DNA from: Cylindrobasidium torrendii FP15055 ss-10
Taxonomy: Eukaryota; Basidiomycota; Agaricomycetes; Agaricales; Physalacriaceae
Length of the DNA stretch: 64,000 bases
Reading direction: 5' to 3'
NCBI GenBank assembly: GCA_000934385.1
Contig: KN880458.1
Location: 62,001-126,000, forward strand
The notes below the pieces were generated by a model. It searched no databases, was not told the DNA's origin, and worked only from the letters and a program-made list of their open reading frames with translations. The first letter of the stretch is position 1. Each line of letters starts with the position of its first letter. A program made the position numbers and the translations under genes. Shown piece after piece: positions 1 to 12,286 of this stretch.

Positions 1-3000
1 GCAGACCGCTATCGAGGCGAGAAACGGCAAGGATATCTTTAGGCTATGGTGAGTAGTACCCCTACGTTGAAGCAAGCAGCCGTACCACTAGCGATGATGG
101 TCTGATGACGAGCACACAACGAAACAGACGCTACCGCGAGTTTTGCGTCGTCGAGGTCGATCTGAGCATCCACGAATAACTGGGCTGATTCTGGAGTCTT
201 CAGCATTCCCCGGAAAGCAATGAGAATTCTTTGAAGCCTCTGAACCGAGCCACTGCCTTGATTTCAGCACCAATAGACCATTTCGTGCTAACCACATACT
301 CGATAACATCAGCGCCCTGTATAATAGCACTGAGGGGGTTACGAAGCTCGTGAGAAACGATGTCAATGAAGGCCTCTTGCAACCGACGCTGGTGAACGGC
401 ATCGTCTGCTTTTTCACGCTCTGAATTAAGTTGTTCTGCAGCCAGCCGACGCTGTTCCGTTTGGTCTGTCAATGTACCCACTGTCCGCCTGTGTCAGTGT
501 TTGTTCATACGAGGAAGGACACATTACTCACGGAGTCGGCCGTCACTTAAGCAAATGATTTCGACGAAGGCATTCCGGCCGTTGGAAAACCTGATCTGCG
601 ATGAGCCATACCGCAGGAGAAGAGCAAGTTGATCAATGCTTACACAAAATCGAAGTGGGCCTCTTTGCCTTGACACAAGGCCTCATTCCAGGCCCTCTGA
701 GCAGCCTCAACATGGTTTTGCACCGCACTTTTTTATGTTAGTGAATGAGCATAGTTTCGAGGAGCATCGAATCACACCTGGATAGGACATCATTGAAATG
801 TAAAGGTAGCGCTCTGGAGATTCCCACCAACGAGAAGAAGGTCTCGTTGGCATAGGTGATAAGGTCTCGATCAGACTCGTCTGTTTCGAAGATAGCCACC
901 GGCGACAACTCGCTCATCCTTTGATATCTTTCCTGCTCAACCCGTACTTGCTTTTCTAATTCCAAGCTTTGCCTCTCCAGGCTTTGCCGTTGGCGAACGG
1001 CGCGCAATCTGGTCTTCACGCGGCTGAGCAATTCGGTCGCCGTAAACGGCTTGGCGAGAAAGTCCACAGGTCCTTGGAATAAGCCGAGTTCTGAGCGACT
1101 GCCAACGTCTGTGTCACCGCGGGCACTCAGCACGATAACGGCAATGGCCTGAATATTTGGGTCTGGGTGGTTTTCAAGAGCAGAAAGAAGTTCTAAACCA
1201 TTCATACGAGGCACTGAAAGAAGAGTTAGTGTCCAAGTCTCGACGATGAACGTTACGGACTCATGATGTCGGTCACAATGAGGTCCGGCCTGCCTTTATC
1301 GGAAATGTATTCGAGTGCAGCGACACCATCGGCCACTGCGGCAACATCTTGTCCTGCCTTGATTATTATAGACTTGATGTAGGCACGAGCATCCTACGAA
1401 TGTTGAGCAAAAATCAGCGTCAGGGAGGACGGATACCATACAGCATTGTCTTCGACCAGCAGGACTAGACTGCGATCAATGGAAGACTCAGAGGACGCCT
1501 GACTAAAGGTCGAGGACGAATCATCGGAATCCATCCAGCCGTTGACTTCTTCTACTATGCCTTTGGCATAGCGTCCGTTGTCATCATCTTGGTCGTGCGG
1601 GATATGATGTACGTCCTTCTGCGGAAGATGACTGGAGCCTATAATGTTGGATGTTAATACAAATGAATATCGTTCACAGGTCAACCTTGAGAAGTCAAAA
1701 GGGGAGTTCAATCACCTAGTGGTAGCTTGACAGTGAAAGTACTCCCAATGCCCAATCGGCTCTGGATACCTAACAGGAATCGAATCATTAGCACGACAAG
1801 ACCGACATAGGGCGAAAATTAGCATACGTATAACCCCACCATGGATTTTGACCAATTCATGAGTCAAAGCGAGGCCGATACCAGTCCCTACGAAATACGT
1901 GAGTAATTGGTGCCCCGGTCACGTTGCGATCTTAGCTTACCCTCGTGGCTTCTTCCTCTTGATGAGTCTACACGATGGAAGCGAAGGAGAACTTTGTCTA
2001 TATCCTCTTCTGGAATACCGCACCCAGAGTCTTGCACCTTTAGAATGACTTCCGTTGATGTAAAGGACAGTGTGACGTTGATAAAGCTATGGGGTATCCG
2101 TTAGACTTAGCGATTCAAGTACAATGTACTCTCACCCAATTCTGGTGTACTTAACGGCATTCGAAAGCAGATTGAATATGATTTTCTCCCACATGCCCTG
2201 ATCAACATAAACAAGTTGTTCGTCGACGTCGTCATCTTCTGATCCACATTCAACGGAATATGCTGGTGAGGAAGGTCCATCAGTAACTGGAAGCTCGCTC
2301 GTAAGTAACACGCCTACATATCCCAGCCTTCTCAATGACAGAGCGGAAAAGCGAAGCTAGATCGGCTGTCTTGCTTCCAAGTCGGACAGGTGAAAAATGG
2401 GCCTTAAATACATCAATACCAGTCGCGAGGGATATCTATACCATCTCACTCGCAACCGACGAGCCTCTGCACTAGAAAAGAGCAAGAGGGTGTTGACAAG
2501 GCGCAGAAGGCGTAGACTTGCCCCATTGATGTACTTTAAGCGAGCTAAATTGTCGGTGTCCAGAGTACCTGACTTCAGAGCATCTTCACAAGGACCACGA
2601 ATCAAAGTAAGCGGACTACCGTCGCAAATATAAGCCATGTTCATAAAGGGGCGAGGTGGTCGGCCTTACGTTCGAAGTTCGTGTGAAACATTCTGAAAAA
2701 AGGTGTTTTTGGCTCGATCCAATGCCTGTGCTTCCTCCGCACGTCGTAGTTCGTACTCGATGGATTGCACCACTGATAGAGAGTTGCGGATACTACAGAT
2801 TTGTAAGTTAGCGCATGCCAGCTATCGTTCCTAAACAGTTACCTGTTGATTATGGCACCGTGAAATCCTTTGTATTCATCATCATACTGCAGATATCTGT
2901 TAACACCAGAAACGGAGGATTCATGAGACATACTGGACGCCGGGTGTTTAAACCGAATATGAGCAAGCCTGATGGGACAGCATCAGATTTCAGCAAGGGT

Positions 3001-4477
3001 AACATTACTGCGCCTCCAGCGACATCGCCTGGCCAGCCTCGAGCCTCGAAGGCTTCGGGACAAGGATTGGAGCACCGTAGGTACTGTGTTGAAGTGCATG
3101 CGGCGGCAAAAGGCCACTGCTGTCCGTCGCAAACTTGGCTTAAAACAATACGATGAGGTGCTACGCCAGAATGGCCTGCAATGACACCAAGAGTGCCGAC
3201 CAGTGTTAGTACGGAGCCATGACCTGTAGTATTGCTTGATGTTGTCGATTCGCTGGTCACAGACACAGTGTCACTTTCCTCGCTTGTTCCTGAGGATGCA
3301 TTGGGTAGGGCTGTGTCTGCCATATAGCACAGTGCGTACGGGAAATCATACTCGTTGGGACGCAGTGCCTCCAAGACAGCAGCCCAGAATTCATGCGTTG
3401 TTTTCACCTGGCCTGTGCGCTCGGCGAGATTGACAATTGTCCTCATTCGGCGCTCAGAAATAACCTTGCGCGTTGTGTCCATACAGCTAATGATCGTCAG
3501 AGTCCGTATCCGGATGAGAAATGCCGACAGACTTATTCAGGATACCTCCAACAGAACCATCTTCGATGCGTACGGGCACGTATGACCAGGAATAGTAGGA
3601 TTCAATCAGAGCTGGCATGTCCGCAGATGAGGTGCTAGGTTCGAAGAAGAGGAGATCATCCTCGCGTGAGACGTTTTGTCCGGCGAAGACGAGATCACAA
3701 TGCGTAGAAAAGGTTTCCCATATTTCTCTGAACGCAACGCGCCCACTTTGACCCATGAGACCAGGCTTGGATGCTGACCTTGTGATGGATTAGTGGTCGT
3801 CCTTTCATGAGCAATCAGGTTTACCCTTTAGCCCAACTATCATCTGTGTTCAAGACATCAGAAACCCGTGATGTGGTAGAGGAGACGACCCACTGAAGAG
3901 AAGCGTCCGATCCTTGCCCCAGAAAATGCAGGATTCGAAGGGGTTTACCATCATTGTTGATACAACGCATTGCAAGGTCGAAGGCCAATTCTGTATGGGA
4001 CCAAGTGATGTCGAAGCCCAATCGTGTGTTTTGATACTAAGTGCGATAGGCCCCAACAATTCGTCATCCAAGCCAGAGATTAATGTGGGCTGTGGTAACC
4101 ATGAGTTTTCAGCAGGCTGATAATATCATAATAGTCACACGCACAGAGGGTTTGAGGTAACCCATCATTATTATCCATCTCCCGCCATGTATTTGTAAAG
4201 ACGATAGAATCCGCTGCCCGCTTGTGAGGGATAGCACCAGGGAGACTGACGGTGCTAGTGCAGAATGTGCATACACCGATAATTGTTGATCCAATTGCCG
4301 CTTGCTTTCCGGGCGCAGCGGTAACAAGTTCTTCGAGTTGAGGTCTCGAAAAGCCTTGTTTGTCCATGCAGGTATCAAGCGCGTATCTTCGTGACTTTCG
4401 GCATCGTAAATTGCGGCAGGATGTCCAGGCGGGAGGGCGTCCAATACGGGTAATAAGGGCAAATCGTCCAGGTTCAT
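1..4477 (-). CDS. hybrid histidine kinase with two kinase cores (3' end cut by window edge)
   Basis: This is a two-component phosphorelay sensor kinase read leftward in many exons; its C-terminus lies outside the window. The start is the ATG at 4477. Domains in order: a PAS-like region (about 4470-3820, with a typical 'SLGPIQNWPSTL' stretch), a GAF/PAS-like region (3756-2850), a first HisKA whose H-box (SHELRTP) is joined across an intron near 2660, and a HATPase with G1 box DSGCGIP (about 2020) and G2 box GTGIGLAL (about 1890). A receiver domain follows (about 1470-1010) with phospho-acceptor motif VTDIMMPRMNG joined across an intron at 1220-1265 and the conserved lysine in AKPF. After it come a coiled coil, another PAS (about 900-780) and a second HisKA with SHELRNP near 350. 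Two kinase cores around a receiver resemble the double hybrid kinase Tco2 of Cryptococcus. Signal sensed is unknown. Confidence 0.88.
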
Positions 4478-4798
4478 GCTGCGTCAGAAACCTCTGTCCG
4501 GACAGAGGCTTTCTGGAGGAAATGCAGGCAGGGAATAGGAGGACAAATAGGTATCCGCCGATGACAGTTGTGGTGAGATGCTGGGCGCATAGTCGGTGCA
4601 ACGGCCCGACTCCGACTCCGTATGCAATCGAACGCGCTTTTGGATCCGTCCCCTCGAAAAAAAACCAGCTCGGTGTAGGAAGCGGGGAAACAGAGACGCG
4701 CCATTTAAACCTTTGCAAATAAATCAAGTGCCGCGCGAGACTGCGCGAAATCAAAACTCGGACCAGAAAATCATTCCGACGCTTCATTTCTGACCACC
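4478..4798. other. divergent intergenic region
   Basis: This 321-bp stretch separates the divergently transcribed histidine kinase and the O-fucosyltransferase-like gene and presumably holds both promoters. I see no convincing TATA box or repeated motif in it. The open frames crossing it show no recognisable protein. Confidence 0.5.
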
Positions 4799-6406
4799 AT
4801 GTTGCCCCGCCGATTCAGCGATGTCTTAACAACGCAGGCCTCGCCAACTGTGCAACTCGAGAAGGGGTCCTATCGTCGAGTGCGCTCCCCCCGCGGGCTG
4901 CGCGCAGGCCCGTTGGATTTTTCGAATCGACATTTGCCAGCACCAGCGCGCGCATCCCATCGCAATACCCACCCATCCTGTCGCCTGACCGCACTTGTTG
5001 CTGGCCTCATTCTTGCCTCCTTCCTGAGCTTCAGTATCGCGTACTATCTATTCAAAACGAGGTGGAGTGCCTCTGAACATCTACACGTATTCACTAATCA
5101 CCGTCGCCCACAAGTCACCGTCACCCTACCTCCGTCCGAAAAGTTGTCGGATGAACGCTTTCTGGCATACTTGCCACACAGTGGATATCACAACCAACGT
5201 ATTGCATTCGAAAACGCTCTCACACTTGCTGTCATCCTGAATCGCACGCTCATCATTCCGCCAGCCCGGCTTGGGTCACATCCGATCCGATATTATGCAT
5301 ACAAGACCCTCTCAAAGGCTGTTGCACTCTCCGGGAAGGATGGCCTATTTCATTGTGCTTACGCAAGCTCTACCTCATCCCATGAATGCGTCGAATACAA
5401 CAAATACACCTTGCTGCCTTGGACCTGGCTTGTCAATCTCGCCTCCATTCCCTTTGCGCCCCGTGCTATTCATCGATGGGATATGACCCCAAAATGGATT
5501 CAATCACACCTTGGATTGCTCGCGCAAGACATTTTCGTGCTTGAAGACGACAAACCATATCAGTACCGCTATATAGACGTGCCCGAGGACCCAGCTCCCC
5601 CAAACCCCCGTTTCGAAACCCTCTATCAAATAACCGAGCTCGCGCGTAAAGAACACCGCCTGATCCAACTTGGTACACTGTTTGGCACCAGTCGCCTCCG
5701 CCTTGTGCAACCAACCAATCGAGATATCCGCAGTGCTATTCGCCGTGCTATGGTATTCAATATTCCTGAACTCCAAGCCGCTGTTACCGCCATCGTCTCG
5801 TCACTTCCACCGGTCTTTCTAGGCGCTCATGCTCGACTAGGCGATGGATGGTTTGTAGACATAGCTGAAGAGAATGCTAGGCTGGTGTGGTGGCGGCTTG
5901 TCCACGAAGTTCTTGGCTTTTCGATCGACGACACTCTCGATATCGAAACTCGCCTAAACGGTGCTGACCACGAATTTCAAGTGCCTCATCCCGCTCGAGG
6001 CTTTCATCCTGTCAATGAAACGTTACCTCCGGCCTTTCCAAACGCACGACTACGATGCCGAGGTCAGCGACACTCATCTGCACATCTACAAGCACTGAAC
6101 ACGCCGCTATATGTGGCTACCGATGCGAAGAATCCTGCCAACGAACCTATGCTCTCGCTGTTTCTGCGCACTTTTCCCTGTATCTACTTCCTCGACGACT
6201 TCGCGGAATCGCTGCAGACATTGGATGGGCTGGTCAACGCGTATGACGGGATCAAACTCAAGCCCTTCCTTATACCCTTCGTAGATGCTATGGTAGCCGC
6301 GAATGCCTGGCGGACGGTCGGGACGGAGAGTAGCACTTTCAGTCGGTTCATGGAAGATGTATTGTGGCCCTCATACCACGGGAACGTCATTGTAGAAAGG
6401 GGATGA
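4799..6406 (+). CDS. O-fucosyltransferase-like type II membrane protein
   Basis: A single uninterrupted frame of 535 codons. A basic N-terminal tail of about 62 residues is followed by one hydrophobic segment (about residues 63-84), giving a type II membrane topology expected for a Golgi glycosyltransferase. The lumenal part begins with FLAYLPHSGYHNQR and ALTLAVILNRTLIIPP, the hallmark opening of the GDP-fucose protein O-fucosyltransferase-like fold (nucleotide-sugar loop). A HARLGD motif near residue 343 matches the HxRxxD element of the family, and YVATDA plus TESSTFSRF near the C-terminus match its later motifs. Fungal members are poorly characterised, so donor and acceptor are inferred only from family. 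It is intronless, in contrast to all clear neighbours. It converges on the HAD gene with only 79 bp between the stops. Confidence 0.82.
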   Translation: MLPRRFSDVLTTQASPTVQLEKGSYRRVRSPRGLRAGPLDFSNRHLPAPARASHRNTHPSCRLTALVAGLILASFLSFSIAYYLFKTRWSASEHLHVFTNHRRPQVTVTLPPSEKLSDERFLAYLPHSGYHNQRIAFENALTLAVILNRTLIIPPARLGSHPIRYYAYKTLSKAVALSGKDGLFHCAYASSTSSHECVEYNKYTLLPWTWLVNLASIPFAPRAIHRWDMTPKWIQSHLGLLAQDIFVLEDDKPYQYRYIDVPEDPAPPNPRFETLYQITELARKEHRLIQLGTLFGTSRLRLVQPTNRDIRSAIRRAMVFNIPELQAAVTAIVSSLPPVFLGAHARLGDGWFVDIAEENARLVWWRLVHEVLGFSIDDTLDIETRLNGADHEFQVPHPARGFHPVNETLPPAFPNARLRCRGQRHSSAHLQALNTPLYVATDAKNPANEPMLSLFLRTFPCIYFLDDFAESLQTLDGLVNAYDGIKLKPFLIPFVDAMVAANAWRTVGTESSTFSRFMEDVLWPSYHGNVIVERG

Positions 6407-6485
6407 GTAGCTGAACCAAATCCACAAGTTATAGTACCATTGTAATACTAATGAATCGAATCAGTTCCACCGGAACTTGGAACTT

Positions 6486-8179
6486 CTAGTGCTGTTGTCC
6501 TTTGGAACGCTCAAATTCCTCTATTAAGACTTGCTTCACTGCGCTGAACACATCTTCGGCCTGTTGGGTAGGTGTGTGGGCGGGCGATCCTTTCGTCGGG
6601 TCGTAAACGCCGGTATGCACGAGCGTGCTATTCCATCCTGCATTGTTTGCCCCAGCTATGTCTATTGAGGCATATTGTTGTCAATAAATGGTCACAACTC
6701 GTGTACGATAGGACTGACCTGACTCAGGATTATCGCCAACCATGCAGCTACGGAAAATTAGTCGCAAAGAATGGGTTGTTTGGACATGATACGCACAACA
6801 GTGTCTCTTCTGGCATGCTCCCGTAGATTTCTTTGAACTGTTGCGCCAATGCCTCTCGAGCAAAGTCGTACGTCGGCTTGGTCGGCTTACCGTACTGAAC
6901 GTATGGATAATGTTGGCCTGTCAAGGACTAACTGAGATGAGTGCGTGCCGGAAAATAGTAAGGGGAAATACACAGTACCTTGTACACCGCTTGGAACGCG
7001 TCTTTGAATGCACCTTGTCCCAACCTTGGCTGAGGAAAGTCCGCCTTCCATATGAGGTCGGGATTGCAAAAGACCAATTCCACGGGTTTGTGGCCTTGGT
7101 CGACATAGGGAGCGCCTATCCTCCCACCACTTTGAATCACATCGCACAGGATTTGGATGTCAAGAGCCCAATTACGAGGGTCGTGGAAAATAAAAACGGC
7201 GTCTATGGGAGTTTCTGTGAAGTTTACGCCCTGCAGATTGTATACGTGAACACTTGCTGGGTGCAAGGAATGAACAACGAACCTTCTTTGCGGATGCTTC
7301 CTCCGCATCCGTGATCTGGTGAAGAGACCAGACTCCTGAATCCCAGGCGAGGACATCGAGAGTCGTGAAGACGTTTCGATAGCCATAACTATGCTCATGA
7401 CATGAGTACATTTCACACGAAAAGCAAGAGTGCGCACCTTTCGGCTACTCGTCGAACCTCGTCTCCCTTTCCTCCAAGTACAAGTACATTCTTGTCTCGG
7501 TACCTGTCCACGTCTTTCTTGAGAACGGTGTGCGCTTGCACTACTTGTTCTGGTTTAAGCTGGATGACTGTTAGTAGTGTGGCACGCTCGAGGAGGGAGT
7601 AAGCACTTCAAATCCAGCTTGAAAAGCATGCGACAATGCTTCTGCGCGCGCTTTCTCGGAAACACCACCTCCATTCGTAAGCTGGAAAGCCTTGAGCAGC
7701 TATAATACTAAAACTTAGAGTGTTGACCGTACGAGAATGAAGGGGATTTGTCTAGAAAGTGCAACTTAGCAGTTGTTCACCCAAGCAAATCGAACTCGTC
7801 ACCTTCTAAAAGGATTGTCCCCCAGGAGATGCTTGAACATCGGAGCGGTACATGGCAAAGTTCTACCACTGCTCAGCCTCCAGCTAGTATACCGAAAGCT
7901 CTATGTCTAGCTCACTTCGACCCTCGAACGAGCACACCGTCCTAAAATCCGTGGGTCAATTTCATTCCGATCCTGCCACAACCTCTGGCGCACAATATCA
8001 AAGGCGAAAGCGACCGGTGGAGGTGACAGTTTAGCTATAGGACAAGGTCTCAACACAAGCAGCTAGCCATCTTCGAGAAACAAATCACTTTGTAACCAAC
8101 GACGCGCTTCTAGTCTCAATGGTACGCGACGCGCTAAACGCGTCGTGGTGGTCAAGAGCATCGGATTCCGGACCGTCAT
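6486..8179 (-). CDS. HAD-superfamily class IIA hydrolase, CECR5/YKR070W type, probably mitochondrial
   Basis: A HAD phosphatase of the CECR5 family assembled from several exons. The N-terminus (ATG at 8179, or 8161) is rich in Arg, Leu and Thr and looks like a mitochondrial presequence. The first catalytic motif FAFDIDGVLVRG is formed by splicing out intron 7942-7993, so the nucleophile Asp and the second Asp lie in different exons. Next come QLTNGGGVSEKARAEAL (motif II region, about 7690-7620), VLVLGGKGDEVRRVAE (about 7490-7440) and AVFIFHDPRNWALDIQ (about 7200-7150), all characteristic of this family. The last exon ends in EEFERSKGQQH and a TAG at 6486-6488. Substrate is unknown for the family. 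An upstream intron (8035-8088) fits the reading frame. Start choice is the least certain point. Confidence 0.83.
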
Positions 8180-8680
8180 CCCGAACTTAGTGAACTGGAA
8201 GAGAAATAGCCGCGGTCTCTTCACGAGTATTATTCTGACCGTCACAGAGCCACAGTGTCGGAACTCAAGTACTCACTGCGCAAGAACAAAAAGCTGAAGC
8301 AAAGGAAAATATATGACTACTAGGGTTGGGGCACGACGCAGCGCCCAATGCTATCCCGCGGTGATAATGGTAATGGTAGAAAGACAAGCTGGTATCTAAG
8401 AGTCCATTGCGCAATCGCACCATCCTTGGAGCCGATGGGGGTAAATAGAGGCTACATCAATAATCGAGAAAATGAGAGGCGGGCAAGTAGCGAAACAACA
8501 GGTGCGACCGCAAGAACTAAGTACGAAAGGAGAGGATGTATAATACCGAATCGAGCTATGTAATGTAATAATAGGAAGCCACCAACAGCCTCGACAATTC
8601 CCCACTCCCGGCCGACACATCAGTGCCCCCACCTGGTGAATTGGATGCCCTCTAATCGCCAGTTCGGAAAGATATAGAAA
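8180..8680. other. intergenic region between tandem leftward genes
   Basis: About 500 bp between the start of the HAD hydrolase and the stop of the RhoGAP gene. It should contain the RhoGAP 3' UTR and the HAD promoter. The open frames here (for example 8348-8563 on the plus strand) have no recognisable protein character. Confidence 0.5.
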
Positions 8681-11676
8681 TTAGTTGCGCCGATTACGAG
8701 ACTTGGATGATCTTGAGACCGATATGGCTGGGACAGCACCAAGACCGTGAGCAGGGGTATAATCTGGATCCACTTCGCTGCACTTGAGGTGCAGTAGCAA
8801 GTTGTAAACAAAGATTTGTTCGTATCTGTGTCGTGTAAGTACGTATTACTCAGTAGCGGGGTAAAAGGACGCACTGTGCATTGGTGAAGACCACCGACAT
8901 CGAATCCGAGCTGCACCTTAGCAAATTCGGCGCCATAACCAGTGCCAGATTGGCAGGGGTCATTTTTGTCATCGTCTGTGTCCTGTCGTCCAGGAAAAGC
9001 TGCATGAAGCTAATCACAAACAAGATAACACGCCTATTGACGGTTGGGAGCCGCTCAACAATGTGCACACATGTCTCCGGATCCTTCGAGCTTGCTACAC
9101 ACTCGTTGTACATTTCCTCCGGCACTAGAGGGTCAAGCAGCTCCCGAAGCCACAGCTTCATCAGCGACGCAAGGACGTGTGGATCGTCGACGCCGTCCAA
9201 AGTATAGTACCCTTTGTCAATGCGTAGCTTGAGCTCGGAGACGGCGTCATTGTCTCCCGGGACGCGAAATATGCCTTCTGCCTTTGTCCCTCCCAACGCC
9301 AGAATACCATCTGCAAGGAAAGGCAAGATGATGGGCACCTGTTGGTGAGGGTAATTTCGCTCTTGGAGGCGGATGATTGCGTCGAGAGACTCGCCGAACG
9401 TGGAGGGATGGAACGCTGCATCAGATGCCGTCTCGATTTCGCTGTTTGTCGGCGGCTTGCCACGGGGGCCTTTGCGTGCGATGAAATCAAGCCGGCGGAG
9501 ACAATACTTGGCAATAACGTCCACCCGGCCCTCTTGTCTGGTAGTGTGTTGTTGATAGAATCCGCGTAGATAATGTTCGAAGTTCTTAGAAGGTGGAAAC
9601 GTTATGAGCAACACACACATAAGCTGCCAACCCTTGAAAACACTTTCACTGCGAAAGGTCAGTGACATTGCACGTTGATGTAAATGAATACATACGTGGA
9701 CGGATTTTGTGTGAGCTGTTTCATGAGTTGGCAGTAAACCTCGTCCCGCAGCTCGCCGTGCGCTAGACCTTCGGAGAGCAACCATCGTTCCTCTTCCAAG
9801 AGGTGGCCGGACACGGTGGAAGATAATGACGCAGTCGAGTGATTTTGTGCTGGAGAAGGAGGGGGCTGGTCCGAAGGAGCCCGTCCACCAATTCGTTCAC
9901 GGTCTCCCATGAGATGTTGAATGATCTTGAATGACTTGATGGCTTGTCGATTAAGGTCTTTGTTCAACGCAAGCAACGATCCATTCAGGGCAGCCTGCAC
10001 TTGCGATTAATTCAATTCATGATGTGCTTTGACTTTCTTTGACCTTTTGCCACGCCATCATTTGTTCGACAGGAATTCGTCTGCGAAAGATGAAGCCAGC
10101 TTTGTGGGTGGAGAAATACTGCTTCGCATATTCTGAATGCGAAAACTGTTGGATGCTGACTGCAAGATCATGAGGAAGCACAGGGACGGTGCGCCTAGAC
10201 AGAGTGAGCGAACTAGAATTTGATGATGTATCAGTGCACCTACCCAGAACTGAGCGTTGCCGTTGGGGCGTTGGTAGTGACGATCTTCGGTTGGACGAGT
10301 ATGGGTTCGCCCGTTGCGCGATTCTTGATAGGACTGAGTTCGAGTGCCGCAGCTATCATAACATGATTAGTGCAGAGACGTCGGCCTGCGGTGCAACAAA
10401 CCTTGGTTTAACACAGGAGCGCTGATAGGCCTACCAGCAATTGTTGCGCGTTTGACAGGTGGCGCGAGGCTATCCTTTTTCTTCGATTTTGATGAAATGG
10501 ACGCGGTGGTATCGGTGGTTGGTTGAGTAATATCGACAGTACTGGGTGGCCCACGGACGCTGGACCCCGCTTGACCCGCGGAAGCATGACCGCTGTCAGA
10601 ATGTGAACCAGCGAGCAATGAGACAGCAGCATTGAGGCTCTGCGGCTGTGAAGGTCGATGGGTAACGTAGGATGAGGATTTTGAGCGCGGGGAATCAGGA
10701 TTGTTGCTGGATTGGGCTTTGAGGCTATTGGTGACCTGGAGCTTAGGTGTGCTCTGTGACCGGCGCGCCTGGGAGGTAGTAGGTGTCTCGGGTTCGCTAG
10801 AAGCTTCGGAGGCGGTCGCATAGGGAGATCCTGGAATTGGTGGAAGATGTTGAGCGAGTGTGTGCAGGCGAGAGGTGCCATTAGGATTAATGTTAGAGTA
10901 TGTATCGTTCGTTAAGGATCGTCTTGGGCTTGGTTTCTTCGATGCGCCGTTTGACGCGGTAGATTTTGGCGTTGTTCGCACACCAGTGCTTGTTGCCGGT
11001 CGCCTGTTCCTGTCGGCATCGCCAGAAAATGATATAGAAAGTCGATTGGACAGCCGACGCCCGAGAGTGGTGTTCTGAGGGAGATAAGACGTTTGCCTCA
11101 ATCCGATGTCATTGCGCACCTGAATAATTCCAAGAGGTATCACGAATCCTGAAGGTTTCTCCCAGACTGTTTCGCCCGTCTTCGTTTGGTAGTAATATGG
11201 CAGTCCGCGACTTTCATCGATGAGTTCCCACCATTCCCCATCCTCGCTGGGGGGCATGCTGGCACACCATTAACTGCAACTGCCACCTATTCAGAAGAAC
11301 TGACGCACACGAAATTTCCTACAGGAGCATCCCAACTTACATGCCCGGTAGCAGGACATGCGTAGAACGCGGTGTTGGTCTGCGTTGCCGCCGTTAGTCG
11401 GTCAATCGGAAAGGTGCCTCGGGAACGCACCTGTGGATCAACAAGTGTCACCCAGAAATTGGCGCCCCACGCTGTTCCATCCTCTCCGTCTGCCTGTGCC
11501 GGCGTGCTACTGCGTGTTAGCCGCGGCTGAGTCGAATTGGACCGCTTCGGAGGCGTGACAGAGCTCTTGTCTAACAGTCTGCCTTTTCCTGATGATGACG
11601 AGAGTCGGGAAGCGCTCCTTGAGGGCGGGTTTGGTGAAAGCGACGATCCTGCTACAGACTGGGTGACGGAGGACAT
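8681..11676 (-). CDS. WW-MyTH4-RhoGAP protein (ARHGAP39/Vilse-like)
   Basis: A GTPase-activating protein for Rho-family GTPases. I start it at the ATG at 11676 (MSSVTQSVAG); the longer open frame upstream has no ATG. Domain order: a low-complexity Ser-rich head, a WW-like segment ending in GHVSWDAPVG (about 11480-11310), a clear WW domain WWELIDESRGLPYYYQTKTG (about 11235-11130), a long disordered Ser/Pro-rich linker, a MyTH4 region with LLSEGLAHGELRDEVYCQL (about 9800-9700), and a RhoGAP domain (about 9350-8870). The RhoGAP carries the arginine finger in GIFRVPG, plus LMKLWLRELLDPLVP and NLALVMAPNLLR. The last exon starts with YEQIFVYNLLLHL after an intron and stops at 8681-8683. WW+MyTH4+RhoGAP is the layout of animal ARHGAP39. 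A candidate target, the Rho GTPase at 28436, is in the same window, but pairing is only conjecture. Confidence 0.9.
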
Positions 11677-12286
11677 GGAAGTCAAGATTGAGAGCGGCAA
11701 AAATCCGAAAGGACAATCAAAATCCGGAGGGGCAGCCGCTCGAGGTGGTCGAGAAAAGAAAGAAACTGGGTACGTGGAAATGAATGCGCAAGGTCGAACG
11801 TCTGGTTAGAAAGACGGGATTCGGGAAGGTACAACGGCTGCTTAAATAAGCTATTCTGGCTACCAAATGGAACGGGTCCGGGGAATGGTCCAGCACGAAT
11901 TTTCCCAGCATTTTTGTTATCAAGCTAGTTCGTGGTGTTATGATTATTCCCGGCGAGGTCGTCAACAAGCGTTGCACAGTGCACTGTGAGTATGCTGTAG
12001 GTGCCGACTATTGGTCCCGGGCACTGATTGTGATGCGCCACACTGTGGACGTCCAACTCCGAAATTGGATTGGCTGGGCGTGTCCACCAAGGCGTAGGAA
12101 TAACTGCAAACCTCGTCGTCGTCGGCCACATGCCGACGGGCTCCGCAACGATGTCGCGATCCGCGGGAGCTCTTTTTCTTTAGTGTTTTATGTGCCCATC
12201 GCCATCAAATCATACACTTGTGCAAGAATTGACTTGGTCTCTTACCTTGACTGGCTCGACATAATAACACCAGACATTACTGAGAA
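11677..12286. other. divergent intergenic region
   Basis: About 610 bp between the divergent RhoGAP and PhoD-type phosphatase genes. It presumably contains both promoters. The open frames crossing it look non-coding, and I see no repeat. Confidence 0.5.

Noticed and set aside
10408..10881. Leftward open frame overlapping the RhoGAP linker
   Set aside because: It is a shadow of the Ser/Pro-rich linker in another frame and has no independent motif.
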